Counted from the first letter of the stretch, positions 45,318 through 53,434 are shown. The stretch: DNA of 64,000 nt from Echinicola pacifica DSM 19836 (GCF_000373245.1 NZ_KB890739.1:61298-125297), one strand, 5' to 3'. The notes: generated by a model not told the origin, from the letters alone. A program made the numbers and translations.

Positions 45318-46505
45318 TTATTTCAAGGCTAGGAAATCAACTTTTTCTCCCGGCATATAATCAGTTCCCCTGGCTGGTAATAATACGAAACCCTCGGTCT
45401 GTGCAAGGCTAAATAGATCACCTGACCCATTATGGTTGAGGGCTTTTGCAGCTCCTGATTTGGGATCTAGCCGTACCGACACGAACAGGGCGAGTGCCGG
45501 ATTGGAAGGGATACTTTGGGCCAGTTCCACCCTGGATAATGCCATATCTTTCCCTAAGGAAGCATATAGCCATTGCTGGAAATAGTAGAAATGGTTGACA
45601 TAGGTCGATACGGGATTGCCCGGATAAGCAAACACCTTAGTGTTTAAGCTTTGATGTGCCCCAAACCAAAATGGTTTTCCGGGACGCTGAGCCACTCTAT
45701 GGAAGATCTTTTTCACTCCCAGCTCATGCAGAATCTCAGGTATATGGTCAAATTTCCCTTTGGAAACACCGCCGCTCAGCAGTAACACGTCAAATTCCTC
45801 TAGCAGTGCAGCAAGTGACTGCCGTAAGGCTTCCTTATCATCATTTATATGGTATAATTTACCTGTGATGCCCTCTTCCATCAGCCCCGCCCAAAGCGTA
45901 TAAGCGTTGGACTTTCGGATTTGATGGGCTTGTGGCTCCTGATCCACCTCCACCAGCTCGTCGCCTGTGGAGATGATGGCGACTTTTGGTAGCTTAGCCA
46001 CAGAAACAGTGCTTTTGCCTACAGTCGCTAATAGGCCGATGTCAGCAGCAGTGATTTTCTTGCCTTTGGATAAGATCAACTCCCCTTTTTTAGAATCACT
46101 ACCCTTATAATGAATGAAGCGCTTCGCCAGCTTGGCGGCTTGTATATAGGCTCTTCCCTCCTTAATTTCCACCTCTTCATAAGGGATTATGGTGTCCGCC
46201 TGATGCGGCAATATCGCCCCCGTCATGATCTCGAGGCAATAGGTCTCCTCCTGAAGGCTTAGTTGCGGAGAGCCCGCTGCCTGTATTCCCTGTACCTTAT
46301 AGCTTGCTGCAGGAGGCTCATCCAGATCCTTATGCTGAATGGCGATTCCATCCATCATCACCCGATCAAAAGGAGGAGCATCTCGATCTGTGAAAATGTC
46401 CTCCGCTAGGAAGCGGCCTTTTGCTTCCAGAAGGGATATTTTCTCTGTACCATACGTGCTGCGTTGCTTTAGCACCTGCTGTAGCGCTTCGTGGATGGGG
46501 ATCAT
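45318..46505 (-). CDS. moeA: Molybdopterin molybdenumtransferase
   Basis: A 395-residue MoeA, which inserts molybdate into adenylylated molybdopterin. Recognisable segments are the N-terminal DIFTDRDAPPFDRVMMDGIA, TGAILPHQADTIIPYEEVE, the central GDELVE with STGDELVEVDQ, LLSGGVSKGKFDHIPE and FAYPGNPVSTYVN. It is the last gene of the leftward Moco cluster, separated from the MoeB-like gene by 196 bases, so it may have an additional promoter. MogA/MoaB, the adenylating partner, is not in the window. Confidence 0.95.
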   Translation of the reverse strand: MIPIHEALQQVLKQRSTYGTEKISLLEAKGRFLAEDIFTDRDAPPFDRVMMDGIAIQHKDLDEPPAASYKVQGIQAAGSPQLSLQEETYCLEIMTGAILPHQADTIIPYEEVEIKEGRAYIQAAKLAKRFIHYKGSDSKKGELILSKGKKITAADIGLLATVGKSTVSVAKLPKVAIISTGDELVEVDQEPQAHQIRKSNAYTLWAGLMEEGITGKLYHINDDKEALRQSLAALLEEFDVLLLSGGVSKGKFDHIPEILHELGVKKIFHRVAQRPGKPFWFGAHQSLNTKVFAYPGNPVSTYVNHFYYFQQWLYASLGKDMALSRVELAQSIPSNPALALFVSVRLDPKSGAAKALNHNGSGDLFSLAQTEGFVLLPARGTDYMPGEKVDFLALK

Positions 46506-46701
46506 GGGTAGTTTGATTTTATGAATAAAGGTTCAAAATCACCTTTTTTTTGGTGTATTAAAAGAAGTGAAGTAGTGAAATGAGTTTTTTATATCGAATA
46601 AAATGGTTTGCGATATCTCTTGGTAAGCGAGATTTAAGAGGCAGGAGTGGCCTGTTTGGCCTTCCGACCGATTTATAATGGCTTTTGAGGAACTGGTAAG
46701 T

Positions 46702-47781
46702 TTAGTTATTAATGTTGTGAAGTGCTGCCATTCCATCAGAGATACTATAAAGTTTGGTGTTTGGAAGTTCGGTTTGTAGAATTTGGGCGGCTTGGAGGCT
46801 TCTTTTACCTGATTGGCAGATGAGATATACGGGTAGCTCTGCATTAATTTCCTGCATGCGTTCAGTAAGTTGCTGTAAAGGGATGTTTTTGGCCGATGGA
46901 AGGGAATGTTGATAAAATTCCTCCTGGCTTCTTACATCTATTAGCTGCAGCGCTTCACTATTGGAGAGCTTTTCCAGGAGATGCTGCACGGTCTGCTTCT
47001 CAATAGGGCTGCTGAGCTCACATTCCCCTTGTCCATAGGTAGTTTTTAGACTAGTGATTACGTGATTTTCGGGGAAATTGGGAACGCCAATCTTAAGATG
47101 AGTCTGTGCTAGGCTGTCGATGATGAGTAGTTTTCCGCTTAGGACTTCTCCTATTCCGCTGATGATTTTTACGGCTTCGATAGCTTGGTAGGTTCCTATC
47201 AGTCCTGGCAAAACTCCCAACACCCCATTTTCATCGCAGTTGGCGATGGCGGAATGGTCGGTGGATTCGGGGAATAAGCAGCGGTAAGTGGGGCCGCCAT
47301 GGAAATTGAGTACGCTTACCTGCCCTTCAAATCCGTGCAGAGCGCCATAGATAAAGGGTTTGCCAAGGATGACACAGGCATCATTGACCAGGTATCGTGT
47401 GCCAAAATTATCAGAAGCATCGATCACCAGATCATGAGATTCTATGACTTTTAGAGCATTTCTGGGAAGCAAATATTCCCGGATATTGGTCAAATTGGTG
47501 CCTGGGTTCTGCTTTGAGAGCCGCTTGATCAGGCAGTCTGTTTTATATTGGCCTATATCAGCAGGCGTGAAGAGGCTTTGGCGGGCCAAGTTGCTTTCTT
47601 CCACCCGGTCAGCATCCATCAGGGAGATCTGACCTATCCCCATCGCATTGAGGTATTGAGCCACGGGAGTGCCTAATCCTCCAGCGCCGATGATCAGGAT
47701 ACGGGCGGCGGCTAGTTTTTCTTGTCCCTCTGTCCCAAAACCTTTTAATTTAATTTGCTTTGAATACCGGCTGAGATTCAT
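46702..47781 (-). CDS. MoeB/ThiF-type sulfur-carrier adenylyltransferase fused to rhodanese
   Basis: A 359-residue E1-like enzyme. The first ~245 residues form the ATP-binding domain (GAGGLGTPVAQYLNAMGIGQ, LMDADRVEESNLARQSLF, IDASDNFGTRYLVNDAC), which would activate the C-terminal glycine of MoaD. The last ~100 residues are a rhodanese domain with active-site CQSGKRS, which can supply persulfide sulfur. The two CxxC pairs that bind zinc in E. coli MoeB are largely missing: only TYRC remains of the first and no pair is seen near PNFPENH. It sits between mobA (4-base overlap) and moeA, so MoaD is its expected partner; ThiS is an alternative. Confidence 0.88.
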   Translation of the reverse strand: MNLSRYSKQIKLKGFGTEGQEKLAAARILIIGAGGLGTPVAQYLNAMGIGQISLMDADRVEESNLARQSLFTPADIGQYKTDCLIKRLSKQNPGTNLTNIREYLLPRNALKVIESHDLVIDASDNFGTRYLVNDACVILGKPFIYGALHGFEGQVSVLNFHGGPTYRCLFPESTDHSAIANCDENGVLGVLPGLIGTYQAIEAVKIISGIGEVLSGKLLIIDSLAQTHLKIGVPNFPENHVITSLKTTYGQGECELSSPIEKQTVQHLLEKLSNSEALQLIDVRSQEEFYQHSLPSAKNIPLQQLTERMQEINAELPVYLICQSGKRSLQAAQILQTELPNTKLYSISDGMAALHNINN

Positions 47782-48377
47782 TTCCCTTCTTCGATTCTTG
47801 ATTTTGCGAGTTCGTAATCCTCAGGATAGTTGGCGTTGAATAGCTCAAGGTCATTTTCCGGATAGATCAACTGAATGTCTGCGTTCATCAAGAATTTTCT
47901 AGGGCAGCTTTTTCCAGATTCGATCATAAACTTTTCCGCTTCCTGAAGTCCCTTGGGTTCCCAGATGCCTATGAGTGGCTCAGGCAATTTACTTTCATGC
48001 GTAGCATAGACGGTAGCGGCCTTTTGGGATTGTCTTTGCTTGACGAGTGCCTGAAGGCTCTCCTCATGAATGTGAGGTAAGTCCACCGCGACTATGAGCC
48101 AGGCCTTATCAGGATGAGCATGATGTGCAGACAAAATGCCATTTAGTGGACCTCCATAGAGGTCTTCATCCATAATATAGTCCATTCCGGACTGGATGAC
48201 ACTTTGCTGGTCTTGTCGGCAGCTGATATAGGTCTGTGGACAAAGCTCCTTTAACGTATAATAGAGATAAGACCGATGGTTGGTCCGGTAATATTGCAGT
48301 TCTCCCTTGTCTTGGCCCATTCGGCTGCTCTGGCCGCCAGCCAGCACCAAGCCATATAGATCATCTGTTGAATACAT
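47778..48377 (-). CDS. mobA: Molybdenum cofactor guanylyltransferase
   Basis: A 199-residue nucleotidyltransferase. The N-terminal LVLAGGQSSRMGQDKGELQY is the GTP-binding signature of MobA, and IVAVDLPHIHEESLQALV and EPLIGIWEPK fit the fold. MobA attaches GMP to molybdopterin, making the bis-MGD form used by assimilatory nitrate reductases of the DMSO-reductase family. It overlaps moaC by 17 bases and the MoeB-like gene by 4. The presence of mobA implies that the host's molybdoenzyme uses MGD, which agrees with the adjacent nitrite-reduction genes. Confidence 0.93.
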   Translation of the reverse strand: MYSTDDLYGLVLAGGQSSRMGQDKGELQYYRTNHRSYLYYTLKELCPQTYISCRQDQQSVIQSGMDYIMDEDLYGGPLNGILSAHHAHPDKAWLIVAVDLPHIHEESLQALVKQRQSQKAATVYATHESKLPEPLIGIWEPKGLQEAEKFMIESGKSCPRKFLMNADIQLIYPENDLELFNANYPEDYELAKSRIEEGK

Positions 48378-48834
48378 TTTTACCTCCTTCTTTTGCCATT
48401 AGTTTTGTTTCTGAAATGATAATATCATGAGAGAGGGCCTTGCACATATCGTACACAGTCAATGCCGCCACGCTTGCGGCGGTCAGCGCCTCCATTTCCA
48501 CTCCTGTTTTGCCCTCACATTTTACTGAGGCGGTGAGGATAAGACGATTGTCTCCTGGGATGATTTCCAGGTTTATCTTGCTCAGCGCCAGCGGGTGGCA
48601 AAGCGGAATCAGGTCGGAAGTGCGCTTTGCAGCCATGGTCCCGGCGATGATGGCTGTCTGCAAAATACTGCCTTTTTTGCCTAGGAAATTATCGCTGGCC
48701 AATGTCGCAAAAACCTCTTCAGGAAATACAACGATAGATTGGGCCGTTGCGGTGCGAATGGTGATGGTTTTTTCGGAAACATCTACCATTCTGGCATTGC
48801 CGTCCTGATCTACATGTGATAGTTTGTGGGCCAT
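48361..48834 (-). CDS. moaC: Cyclic pyranopterin monophosphate synthase
   Basis: A 157-residue MoaC, which with MoaA converts GTP to cyclic pyranopterin monophosphate. Conserved stretches are MVDVSEKTITIRTA, LIPLCHPLALSKI, the catalytic KCEGKTGVEMEALTAASVAALTVYDMCKA and the final KLMAKEGGK. Length is normal. It begins 1 base after moaA ends and overlaps mobA by 17 bases. Confidence 0.97.
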   Translation of the reverse strand: MAHKLSHVDQDGNARMVDVSEKTITIRTATAQSIVVFPEEVFATLASDNFLGKKGSILQTAIIAGTMAAKRTSDLIPLCHPLALSKINLEIIPGDNRLILTASVKCEGKTGVEMEALTAASVAALTVYDMCKALSHDIIISETKLMAKEGGKNVFNR

Positions 48835-48835
48835 A

Positions 48836-49813
48836 TTATCCTCCTATTAAAGTCATCGATTTTTTGGTGATATTTTGGTTCTCTGCCTCAAACCCATCCT
48901 TAGCCCGGATTTTCATCGCTGCGATGATGCTGAACTGAAGTCCGCTGAGGCTCGCATGATTACGTATCATGGGCATTAGATTGATGGTGTCTGCGGAATA
49001 GAGGCAGGTTTGCATCTCGCCTTTGGCGCTTACCCGTACCCGATTGCAGGTGCCGCAGAAGGTCCTGGAATAAGAGGCGATCACCCCAAAGCTCCCCGCT
49101 GAGCCCGGTACTCTATAGTTGATAGAGGTCGAACTTGCAGGGACAGGAAGCCTCTCCAAGGGTCCAAAGTGGGCCTTGATATGCTCTGTGATGCGAATAT
49201 AATCCCAGGAAATGGGCTGTACTCCTGTGGTCTGACCGTTAAAGGGCATTTCCTCCAGAAAACGAACCGTAACTTTATGCTTTCGTGCAAATTCCACCAT
49301 AGGGATGATATCATCCGTGTTTGTATCGTCCATGACCACACAGTTAAATTTCACATCAAAGCCCTTATCGATCATCATCATGATATTCTCCATGACCAAT
49401 TTATAGTGCTTGCGGCGGGTAATCTGGTTAAAGCGATCTTCGTCGAGGCTATCGATGCTGACATTAATCTTAGTGATACCAAGACGCTTTAAGTGATCTA
49501 TATGTGGAGCAATCAAGGTGGCATTGGTGGTGATGGAGATCTCTTTTAAGTCTTCGATGTTCGCTAGTTTTTCCAAAAAATCCATCAGTCCCTTACGGAC
49601 AAAAGGCTCCCCTCCGGTAATTCTGATCTTGTCCACACCAAGGTCTATGAAAGCCTGAGCCATCCTTAGAAGTTCATCCCAGGTCAGTAGCTCATGCTTA
49701 TGGGCAAATACCACTCCCTCTGCCGGCATACAATACTGACACCGCAGGTTGCAATTGTCGGTGACAGCCAGCCGAAGGTAGTTGATTGGTCTTCCATGAT
49801 TGTCGATTAGCAT
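48836..49813 (-). CDS. moaA: GTP 3',8-cyclase (radical SAM)
   Basis: A MoaA of about 325 residues. The radical-SAM cluster motif is CNLRCQYCMP near the N-terminus, the second iron-sulfur cluster is bound by FCGTCNRVRVSAKGEMQTC (C-x2-C-x13-C), and the protein ends in GG, which is required for activity in this family. I place the start at 49813 (MLIDNHGRP), 13 bases after the moaE stop; the longer frame starting at 49840 would overlap moaE. It catalyses the first step of molybdenum cofactor synthesis together with MoaC. Confidence 0.96.
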   Translation of the reverse strand: MLIDNHGRPINYLRLAVTDNCNLRCQYCMPAEGVVFAHKHELLTWDELLRMAQAFIDLGVDKIRITGGEPFVRKGLMDFLEKLANIEDLKEISITTNATLIAPHIDHLKRLGITKINVSIDSLDEDRFNQITRRKHYKLVMENIMMMIDKGFDVKFNCVVMDDTNTDDIIPMVEFARKHKVTVRFLEEMPFNGQTTGVQPISWDYIRITEHIKAHFGPLERLPVPASSTSINYRVPGSAGSFGVIASYSRTFCGTCNRVRVSAKGEMQTCLYSADTINLMPMIRNHASLSGLQFSIIAAMKIRAKDGFEAENQNITKKSMTLIGG

Positions 49814-49826
49814 AAAATTCCTTGAT

Positions 49827-50243
49827 TTAGGGATGTGCATTTATCCAGGTACTGTGGTCCTGGTAAGTTTCTTTTTTCCAGATAGGAACCACTTCCTTTA
49901 GTCGATCGATTAGGTATCGACTAGCCTCGAAGGCTTCTGCCCGATGGACGGAGGCTGTGCCTATGAATACCACGGGATCGGTGATCTGCTTCAGGCCTTT
50001 GGCATGTATCATCACTAGCCGATGGATGTCCCACCTGGCCGCTGCTTCCTCAGCAAGCTCCTGCATTTTCAGTAAAGCCATCTTTTCGTAAGTTTCGAAA
50101 AATAAATGGCTTACTTCTTTACTATTATTCAAATCCCTTACGGTGCCTATAAAGGTGCATATCCCCCCACATTGTGGGTGAATTAAGGATTGATGCGCCG
50201 CTCCAAGGTCTATTACTTCTTCTATTTTGATAATACTATCCAT
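49827..50243 (-). CDS. moaE: Molybdopterin synthase catalytic subunit
   Basis: A 138-residue MoaE, the large subunit of molybdopterin synthase. Typical stretches are GGICTFIGTVRDLNNSKEVSHLFFETYEKMA, IHRLVMIHAKGLKQITDPVVFIGTASVHRAEAFEASRYLIDRLKEVVPIWKKE (split here for reading); the Lys residues near WKKE are those of the active site. It transfers sulfur from MoaD to the pyranopterin. It lies 12 bases after moaD and before moaA. Confidence 0.95.
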   Translation of the reverse strand: MDSIIKIEEVIDLGAAHQSLIHPQCGGICTFIGTVRDLNNSKEVSHLFFETYEKMALLKMQELAEEAAARWDIHRLVMIHAKGLKQITDPVVFIGTASVHRAEAFEASRYLIDRLKEVVPIWKKETYQDHSTWINAHP

Positions 50244-50255
50244 ATATACTACGGC

Positions 50256-50495
50256 TCATCCCCCACTTACAGGGGGTATTAGTGCTACCTCATCATGTTT
50301 GTTTACCATGGTGTCTTCACTAGCATAAAATAGATTTACGGAAATCGCCAGAGAAGGCAGATTGGTTAAATCCGGATACTTTGCATACAGTAAGCTTTTC
50401 AGATCCTTGACCTTCACAAAGGTCTCCTCCACAGGAAAATCAATCAACGAGCTGCCTGTAATATCCTTAGCCGCTCCAAATGCATGAATTTTCAT
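50256..50495 (-). CDS. moaD: Molybdopterin synthase sulfur-carrier subunit
   Basis: A 79-residue ubiquitin-fold sulfur carrier. The C-terminus reads ALIPPVSGG, with the Gly-Gly that is adenylylated by the MoeB-like enzyme and then thiocarboxylated. It is the first gene of the seven-gene Moco operon. The leader between 50496 and about 50600 holds a 16-base-arm hairpin and, further upstream, a NarL-like 16-base element identical to the one at nirB/cobA. Confidence 0.93.
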   Translation of the reverse strand: MKIHAFGAAKDITGSSLIDFPVEETFVKVKDLKSLLYAKYPDLTNLPSLAISVNLFYASEDTMVNKHDEVALIPPVSGG

Positions 50496-50523
50496 AATTA
50501 TAATATTTATGGTTTCCGTTAAG

Positions 50524-50560
50524 CATTACGCAAAAAATGGCAGCATTTTTTGCGGTAACG
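50524..50560 (-). promoter_or_regulatory. Long hairpin in the moa operon leader
   Basis: CATTACGCAAAAAATG (50524-50539) pairs with 50544-50560 (CATTTTTTGCG, one bulged G, TAACG) around the loop GCAG; the inner 11 base pairs are perfect and one outer pair is a mismatch or wobble. It ends 28 bases before the moaD start codon and lies between it and the 16-base NarL-like element. It may be an RNA control element or a protein site; it lacks the size of the known Moco riboswitch. Confidence 0.55.
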
Positions 50561-50591
50561 AGGCTGTAAGGTACACTAAATTTTTGAAACT

Positions 50592-50607
50592 TACGTAAAA
50601 ATACGTA
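50592..50607. promoter_or_regulatory. NarL-like 7-2-7 inverted heptamer upstream of moaD
   Basis: TACGTAAAAATACGTA consists of heptamer TACGTAA, a 2-base spacer and inverted heptamer ATACGTA. It is 97 bases upstream of the moaD start. The identical 16-mer occurs at 58790-58805. NarL-type heptamers begin with TAC and are arranged 7-2-7, and a NarL/FixJ-type regulator is encoded next door. Confidence 0.7.
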
Positions 50608-50851
50608 GTTAATTTCATCTTCTTCCTCGGCTTAAGGTTAGGAAACAGTGGTAATTTAGGTAAAAATTATCAGCTGCCAATGGCCCTTGTTTTTATGGAG
50701 GATAACAAGTGGTTATGGGTGATGGGCAGGAGCGCGAACTACCTCCTCTACTTGCTTTAAAGGTGGGTATGACTTCATGCTAGCCCCGTTCACTTCCTTG
50801 CCATCCAAAGCCTGGCCTGGTCGGAGTGAGCTTTTACCGGTGATTGGGCGA
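50608..50851. other. Region between NarL-like site and response-regulator stop
   Basis: About 240 bases with no gene. It must contain the core promoter upstream elements of the moa operon and the 3' region of the response regulator gene. No further structure recognised. Confidence 0.5.
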
Positions 50852-51532
50852 TTAGAGGCTTTCGATATGCTGCTTTAATCCTGGCTCGTCTTCGAGTTTT
50901 TTAAGTAATTCCACCACATTATTTACTTTTAATTTTTTCATAATATTAAAGCGGTGGGTCTCGATGGTACGAATGCTTTTGCCGAGTTGGTCGGCTATTT
51001 CCTTATTGCTGATTCCGTCTGATATCATTTTTAGGATCTGCTTTTCTCTTTTGGTGATATCATATTGGTTGGAGGAAAGGACTGTTTTTGGCGTTTTTGT
51101 TCCTTGATTATTGAGGTAGCTTTTGACGAGCACCTGGCTGATATCACCGCTGAAGTATTGACCACCTTGGTGGATGGTGCGGATGGCTTTCATAAATTCT
51201 TCCTTGCTTGTATCTTTTAGCAAATAGCCCGATGCCCCGCTTTCGATGGATTGCAGGATATAGTCTTCATCATCATGCATGGACAATATGAGTGCTTTGA
51301 TGCCTTGATCGAGAGAGTTAAGCTTTTTGGTAGCTTCCAGCCCGTTCATGACAGGCATGCGGATGTCAATAATCAGCAAGTCAGGTTTGACTTCTTGTAC
51401 GACCTCAAGAGCTTCTTCTCCATTGGAAGCCTCGCCGATCACGGTGACTTCCCCTTCATTTTCTAATAGATTCTTGATGCCGCTTCTTACCACCATATGG
51501 TCATCTGCCAAAACAACTTTTATTTTTTCCAT
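50852..51532 (-). CDS. NarL/FixJ-type response regulator
   Basis: A 226-residue response regulator. The receiver domain has the acidic pocket ADDH (10-13) and phospho-acceptor Asp56 in IIDIRMP, with the switch Lys in YLLKDTS. The C-terminal LuxR-type helix-turn-helix reads LTKREKQILKMISDGISNKEIADQLGKS, near residues 160-190 (written in parts). It lies 21 bases after the sensor kinase gene on the same strand, forming a two-component pair. I infer that it binds the TAC-type heptamers at 50592, 58790 and 53395 and activates Moco and nitrite-reduction genes in response to nitrate or nitrite. Confidence 0.93.
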   Translation of the reverse strand: MEKIKVVLADDHMVVRSGIKNLLENEGEVTVIGEASNGEEALEVVQEVKPDLLIIDIRMPVMNGLEATKKLNSLDQGIKALILSMHDDEDYILQSIESGASGYLLKDTSKEEFMKAIRTIHQGGQYFSGDISQVLVKSYLNNQGTKTPKTVLSSNQYDITKREKQILKMISDGISNKEIADQLGKSIRTIETHRFNIMKKLKVNNVVELLKKLEDEPGLKQHIESL

Positions 51533-51553
51533 TACTTGAGTTTAATTTTGTGA

Positions 51554-53371
51554 TTAGTCCAGGGGTACATTAATATTGATCGTGGTGCCTTTGCCTTTTT
51601 CGGATTGGATGACACACTGTCCATTGATAAAATTCGCCCTTTCGCGGATATTGAACAAGCCATGGCCGGAGGCCGAGAAATGCCCTTTTTCTTCCAGCTT
51701 ACTTATATCAAACCCTTTGCCATCATCGGCAATTTCTACATTTAGAAATTGGGAATTATGGGTTAAAGTGATCTTAATTTCCTGCGCTTGGGCATATTTT
51801 ATTGCATTATTGACCGCCTCCTGGCATATCCTATAGAGGTTGTTTTCGATCTTTCCTTCCAGACGACTGATAAAACCAGTTTGATTTTCGAAGTTTACCT
51901 GTACATCGGAGAGCTTGGAGATTTCCTTGCAAAACTTATTTAGTACCGGCACGATACCATAATCAGAAAGTGCACTTGGGGTAAGGTTAAAAGAGATTCT
52001 GCGGACCTCTTTGATGACATTCTTTAGTAGATCCTTGGAGGTGTTTAGCTTGTCCCTTTCCACATCTGATTTCACCGTATGTATCCCTTCTAAGTTGAAC
52101 TTCATGGCGGATAGCAACTGGCCAATACCATCATGCATATCTCTGGAAATGCGTTTTCTTTCCTCTTCCTGCCCTTCCAGGATCAATGCAGAGCGAAATT
52201 GTTGCTCTTTTACGCGCTTTTCGATTCTCTCGCGATTGATTTCCTGGGAGATGGCCTCGGCTTCTTTCTTCTCTGTCTCATCGGTGGCAATGACGATAAG
52301 AGTCCCCACCTGTCCATCATCCCCCATGGTGGGCGTGATATTCATTTTTAGCCAGACGAAATCCCCCGCCGTATTCGTAACCTTAATGTCGCCCGACCAA
52401 TTTTTTCCCGTCAAGGTCAGCTTTTGAATGTTCTGAACATATTGCCCATCATAGCCTTGCTCCTTCAGCCATTGAAAGATATTGCTGGGCTTTTCCTCTT
52501 CAAACTCCATGATCCTGATGAATGGATCGGAGAGAAAAATGATATTTCCGTCAGGATCAGACTTTGCAAATACCGTAAAATCTTCCACGGTAATATCCAC
52601 TTCCAGGAGATCCTGATAGGCCAACTCCAGGGAACTGTAAAGCGAACTTATTTCCAGCGTCATCTTTCTGGCTTTCTGCTCGCTTTGCATGAGCTTTTTG
52701 AAGGCTTTGCGGATGGTTTTTGCGGAGGGGATAAAGATGAAAAATATCTCAAAGGCGATCACTCCAAGCGAGAGGATGAGCAGAAAAACCTCGATACTCT
52801 GCAGGTTGGTTACTTTCCCTTTGACCTCATGGTCATATTGGAACACTATTTTTTCCATTCCCTCTAGGAAAGCCTGCTCATGCCTAATGATGGTTTGGAT
52901 TCCTGGCCGAAGCTGGTCTATGGCAGTTAAGGGGTTTTCTCTGAGTATACGAATGATGCTTTGAGCACCATCGACCATCTTCTGGTGATCGGTCTCAATA
53001 GTGGCAAAAAGCTCCTCGATGGTCTTGCTGTTTCTCCCGTGTGTTTCTAAGGTCGGATTGCCAAATTTCAAGCCTTGATGTGCGGTGTGCCATTCTTCTA
53101 CCGACTCTGTCAATTGCTCCAAGAGGGCTTCACGGCCAGGAAGGTCTGTATTATCATCTAGGAGTAATACGGTTTTTGCAATGCGCTGGCTCAGCATTCG
53201 TTGCCTGCCGGCCAGGTTTATAAGGCGGGAGTCATCCTTCTGTTCGTTGATGAATTTCTGAACAAGAATCTGGCTGAGGATGATACTCGTGGCGATAGCG
53301 CTTAAAGCAATTAGGTAATACCTAACCAGTTTCTGGTATTTTGGACGTTCGTGGAGGTTGAGGTTTTCCAT
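51554..53371 (-). CDS. NarX-like sensor histidine kinase with PilJ-type input domain
   Basis: A membrane sensor kinase of about 605 residues from Met at 53371; an upstream in-frame ATG at 53407 adds 12 residues and would overlap a possible regulatory site. Two transmembrane helices (about 28-50 and 205-226 in the longer numbering) flank a periplasmic four-helix domain whose start, RLINLAGRQRMLSQRIAK, matches the NarX/PilJ P-box that binds nitrate in NarX. Then come a PAS domain (about 275-380), a HisKA_3 dimerisation helix with phospho-acceptor His425 in RDMHDGIGQ, and an HATPase domain (N533 region, DDGKGFD, GHGLFNIRERA). It is the likely partner of the NarL-type regulator that follows. Signal specificity is inferred, not shown. 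Confidence 0.92.
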   Translation of the reverse strand: MENLNLHERPKYQKLVRYYLIALSAIATSIILSQILVQKFINEQKDDSRLINLAGRQRMLSQRIAKTVLLLDDNTDLPGREALLEQLTESVEEWHTAHQGLKFGNPTLETHGRNSKTIEELFATIETDHQKMVDGAQSIIRILRENPLTAIDQLRPGIQTIIRHEQAFLEGMEKIVFQYDHEVKGKVTNLQSIEVFLLILSLGVIAFEIFFIFIPSAKTIRKAFKKLMQSEQKARKMTLEISSLYSSLELAYQDLLEVDITVEDFTVFAKSDPDGNIIFLSDPFIRIMEFEEEKPSNIFQWLKEQGYDGQYVQNIQKLTLTGKNWSGDIKVTNTAGDFVWLKMNITPTMGDDGQVGTLIVIATDETEKKEAEAISQEINRERIEKRVKEQQFRSALILEGQEEERKRISRDMHDGIGQLLSAMKFNLEGIHTVKSDVERDKLNTSKDLLKNVIKEVRRISFNLTPSALSDYGIVPVLNKFCKEISKLSDVQVNFENQTGFISRLEGKIENNLYRICQEAVNNAIKYAQAQEIKITLTHNSQFLNVEIADDGKGFDISKLEEKGHFSASGHGLFNIRERANFINGQCVIQSEKGKGTTININVPLD

Positions 53372-53394
53372 TCCTTGCTGATAAAGCAGCAAAG

Positions 53395-53410
53395 TACGTA
53401 AAACCACTTA
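53395..53410. promoter_or_regulatory. Variant NarL-like 16-mer upstream of the sensor kinase gene
   Basis: TACGTAAAACCACTTA keeps the first heptamer TACGTAA exactly and a diverged second half. TAAGTA follows at 53418-53423. It lies 24-39 bases before the preferred kinase start at 53371, compatible with autoregulation. Confidence 0.4.
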
Positions 53411-53434
53411 AAAAAATAAGTAAATTAGGTTTCT

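Noticed and set aside
46539-46844. 101-codon minus-strand frame downstream of the MoeB-like gene
   Set aside because: Half of it overlaps the rhodanese coding region in another frame and the rest is AT-rich non-coding DNA.
50496-50600. Moco riboswitch in the moaD leader
   Set aside because: There is a strong hairpin, but the leader is short and I cannot see the multi-stem architecture of the known Moco element; recorded only as an unclassified hairpin.
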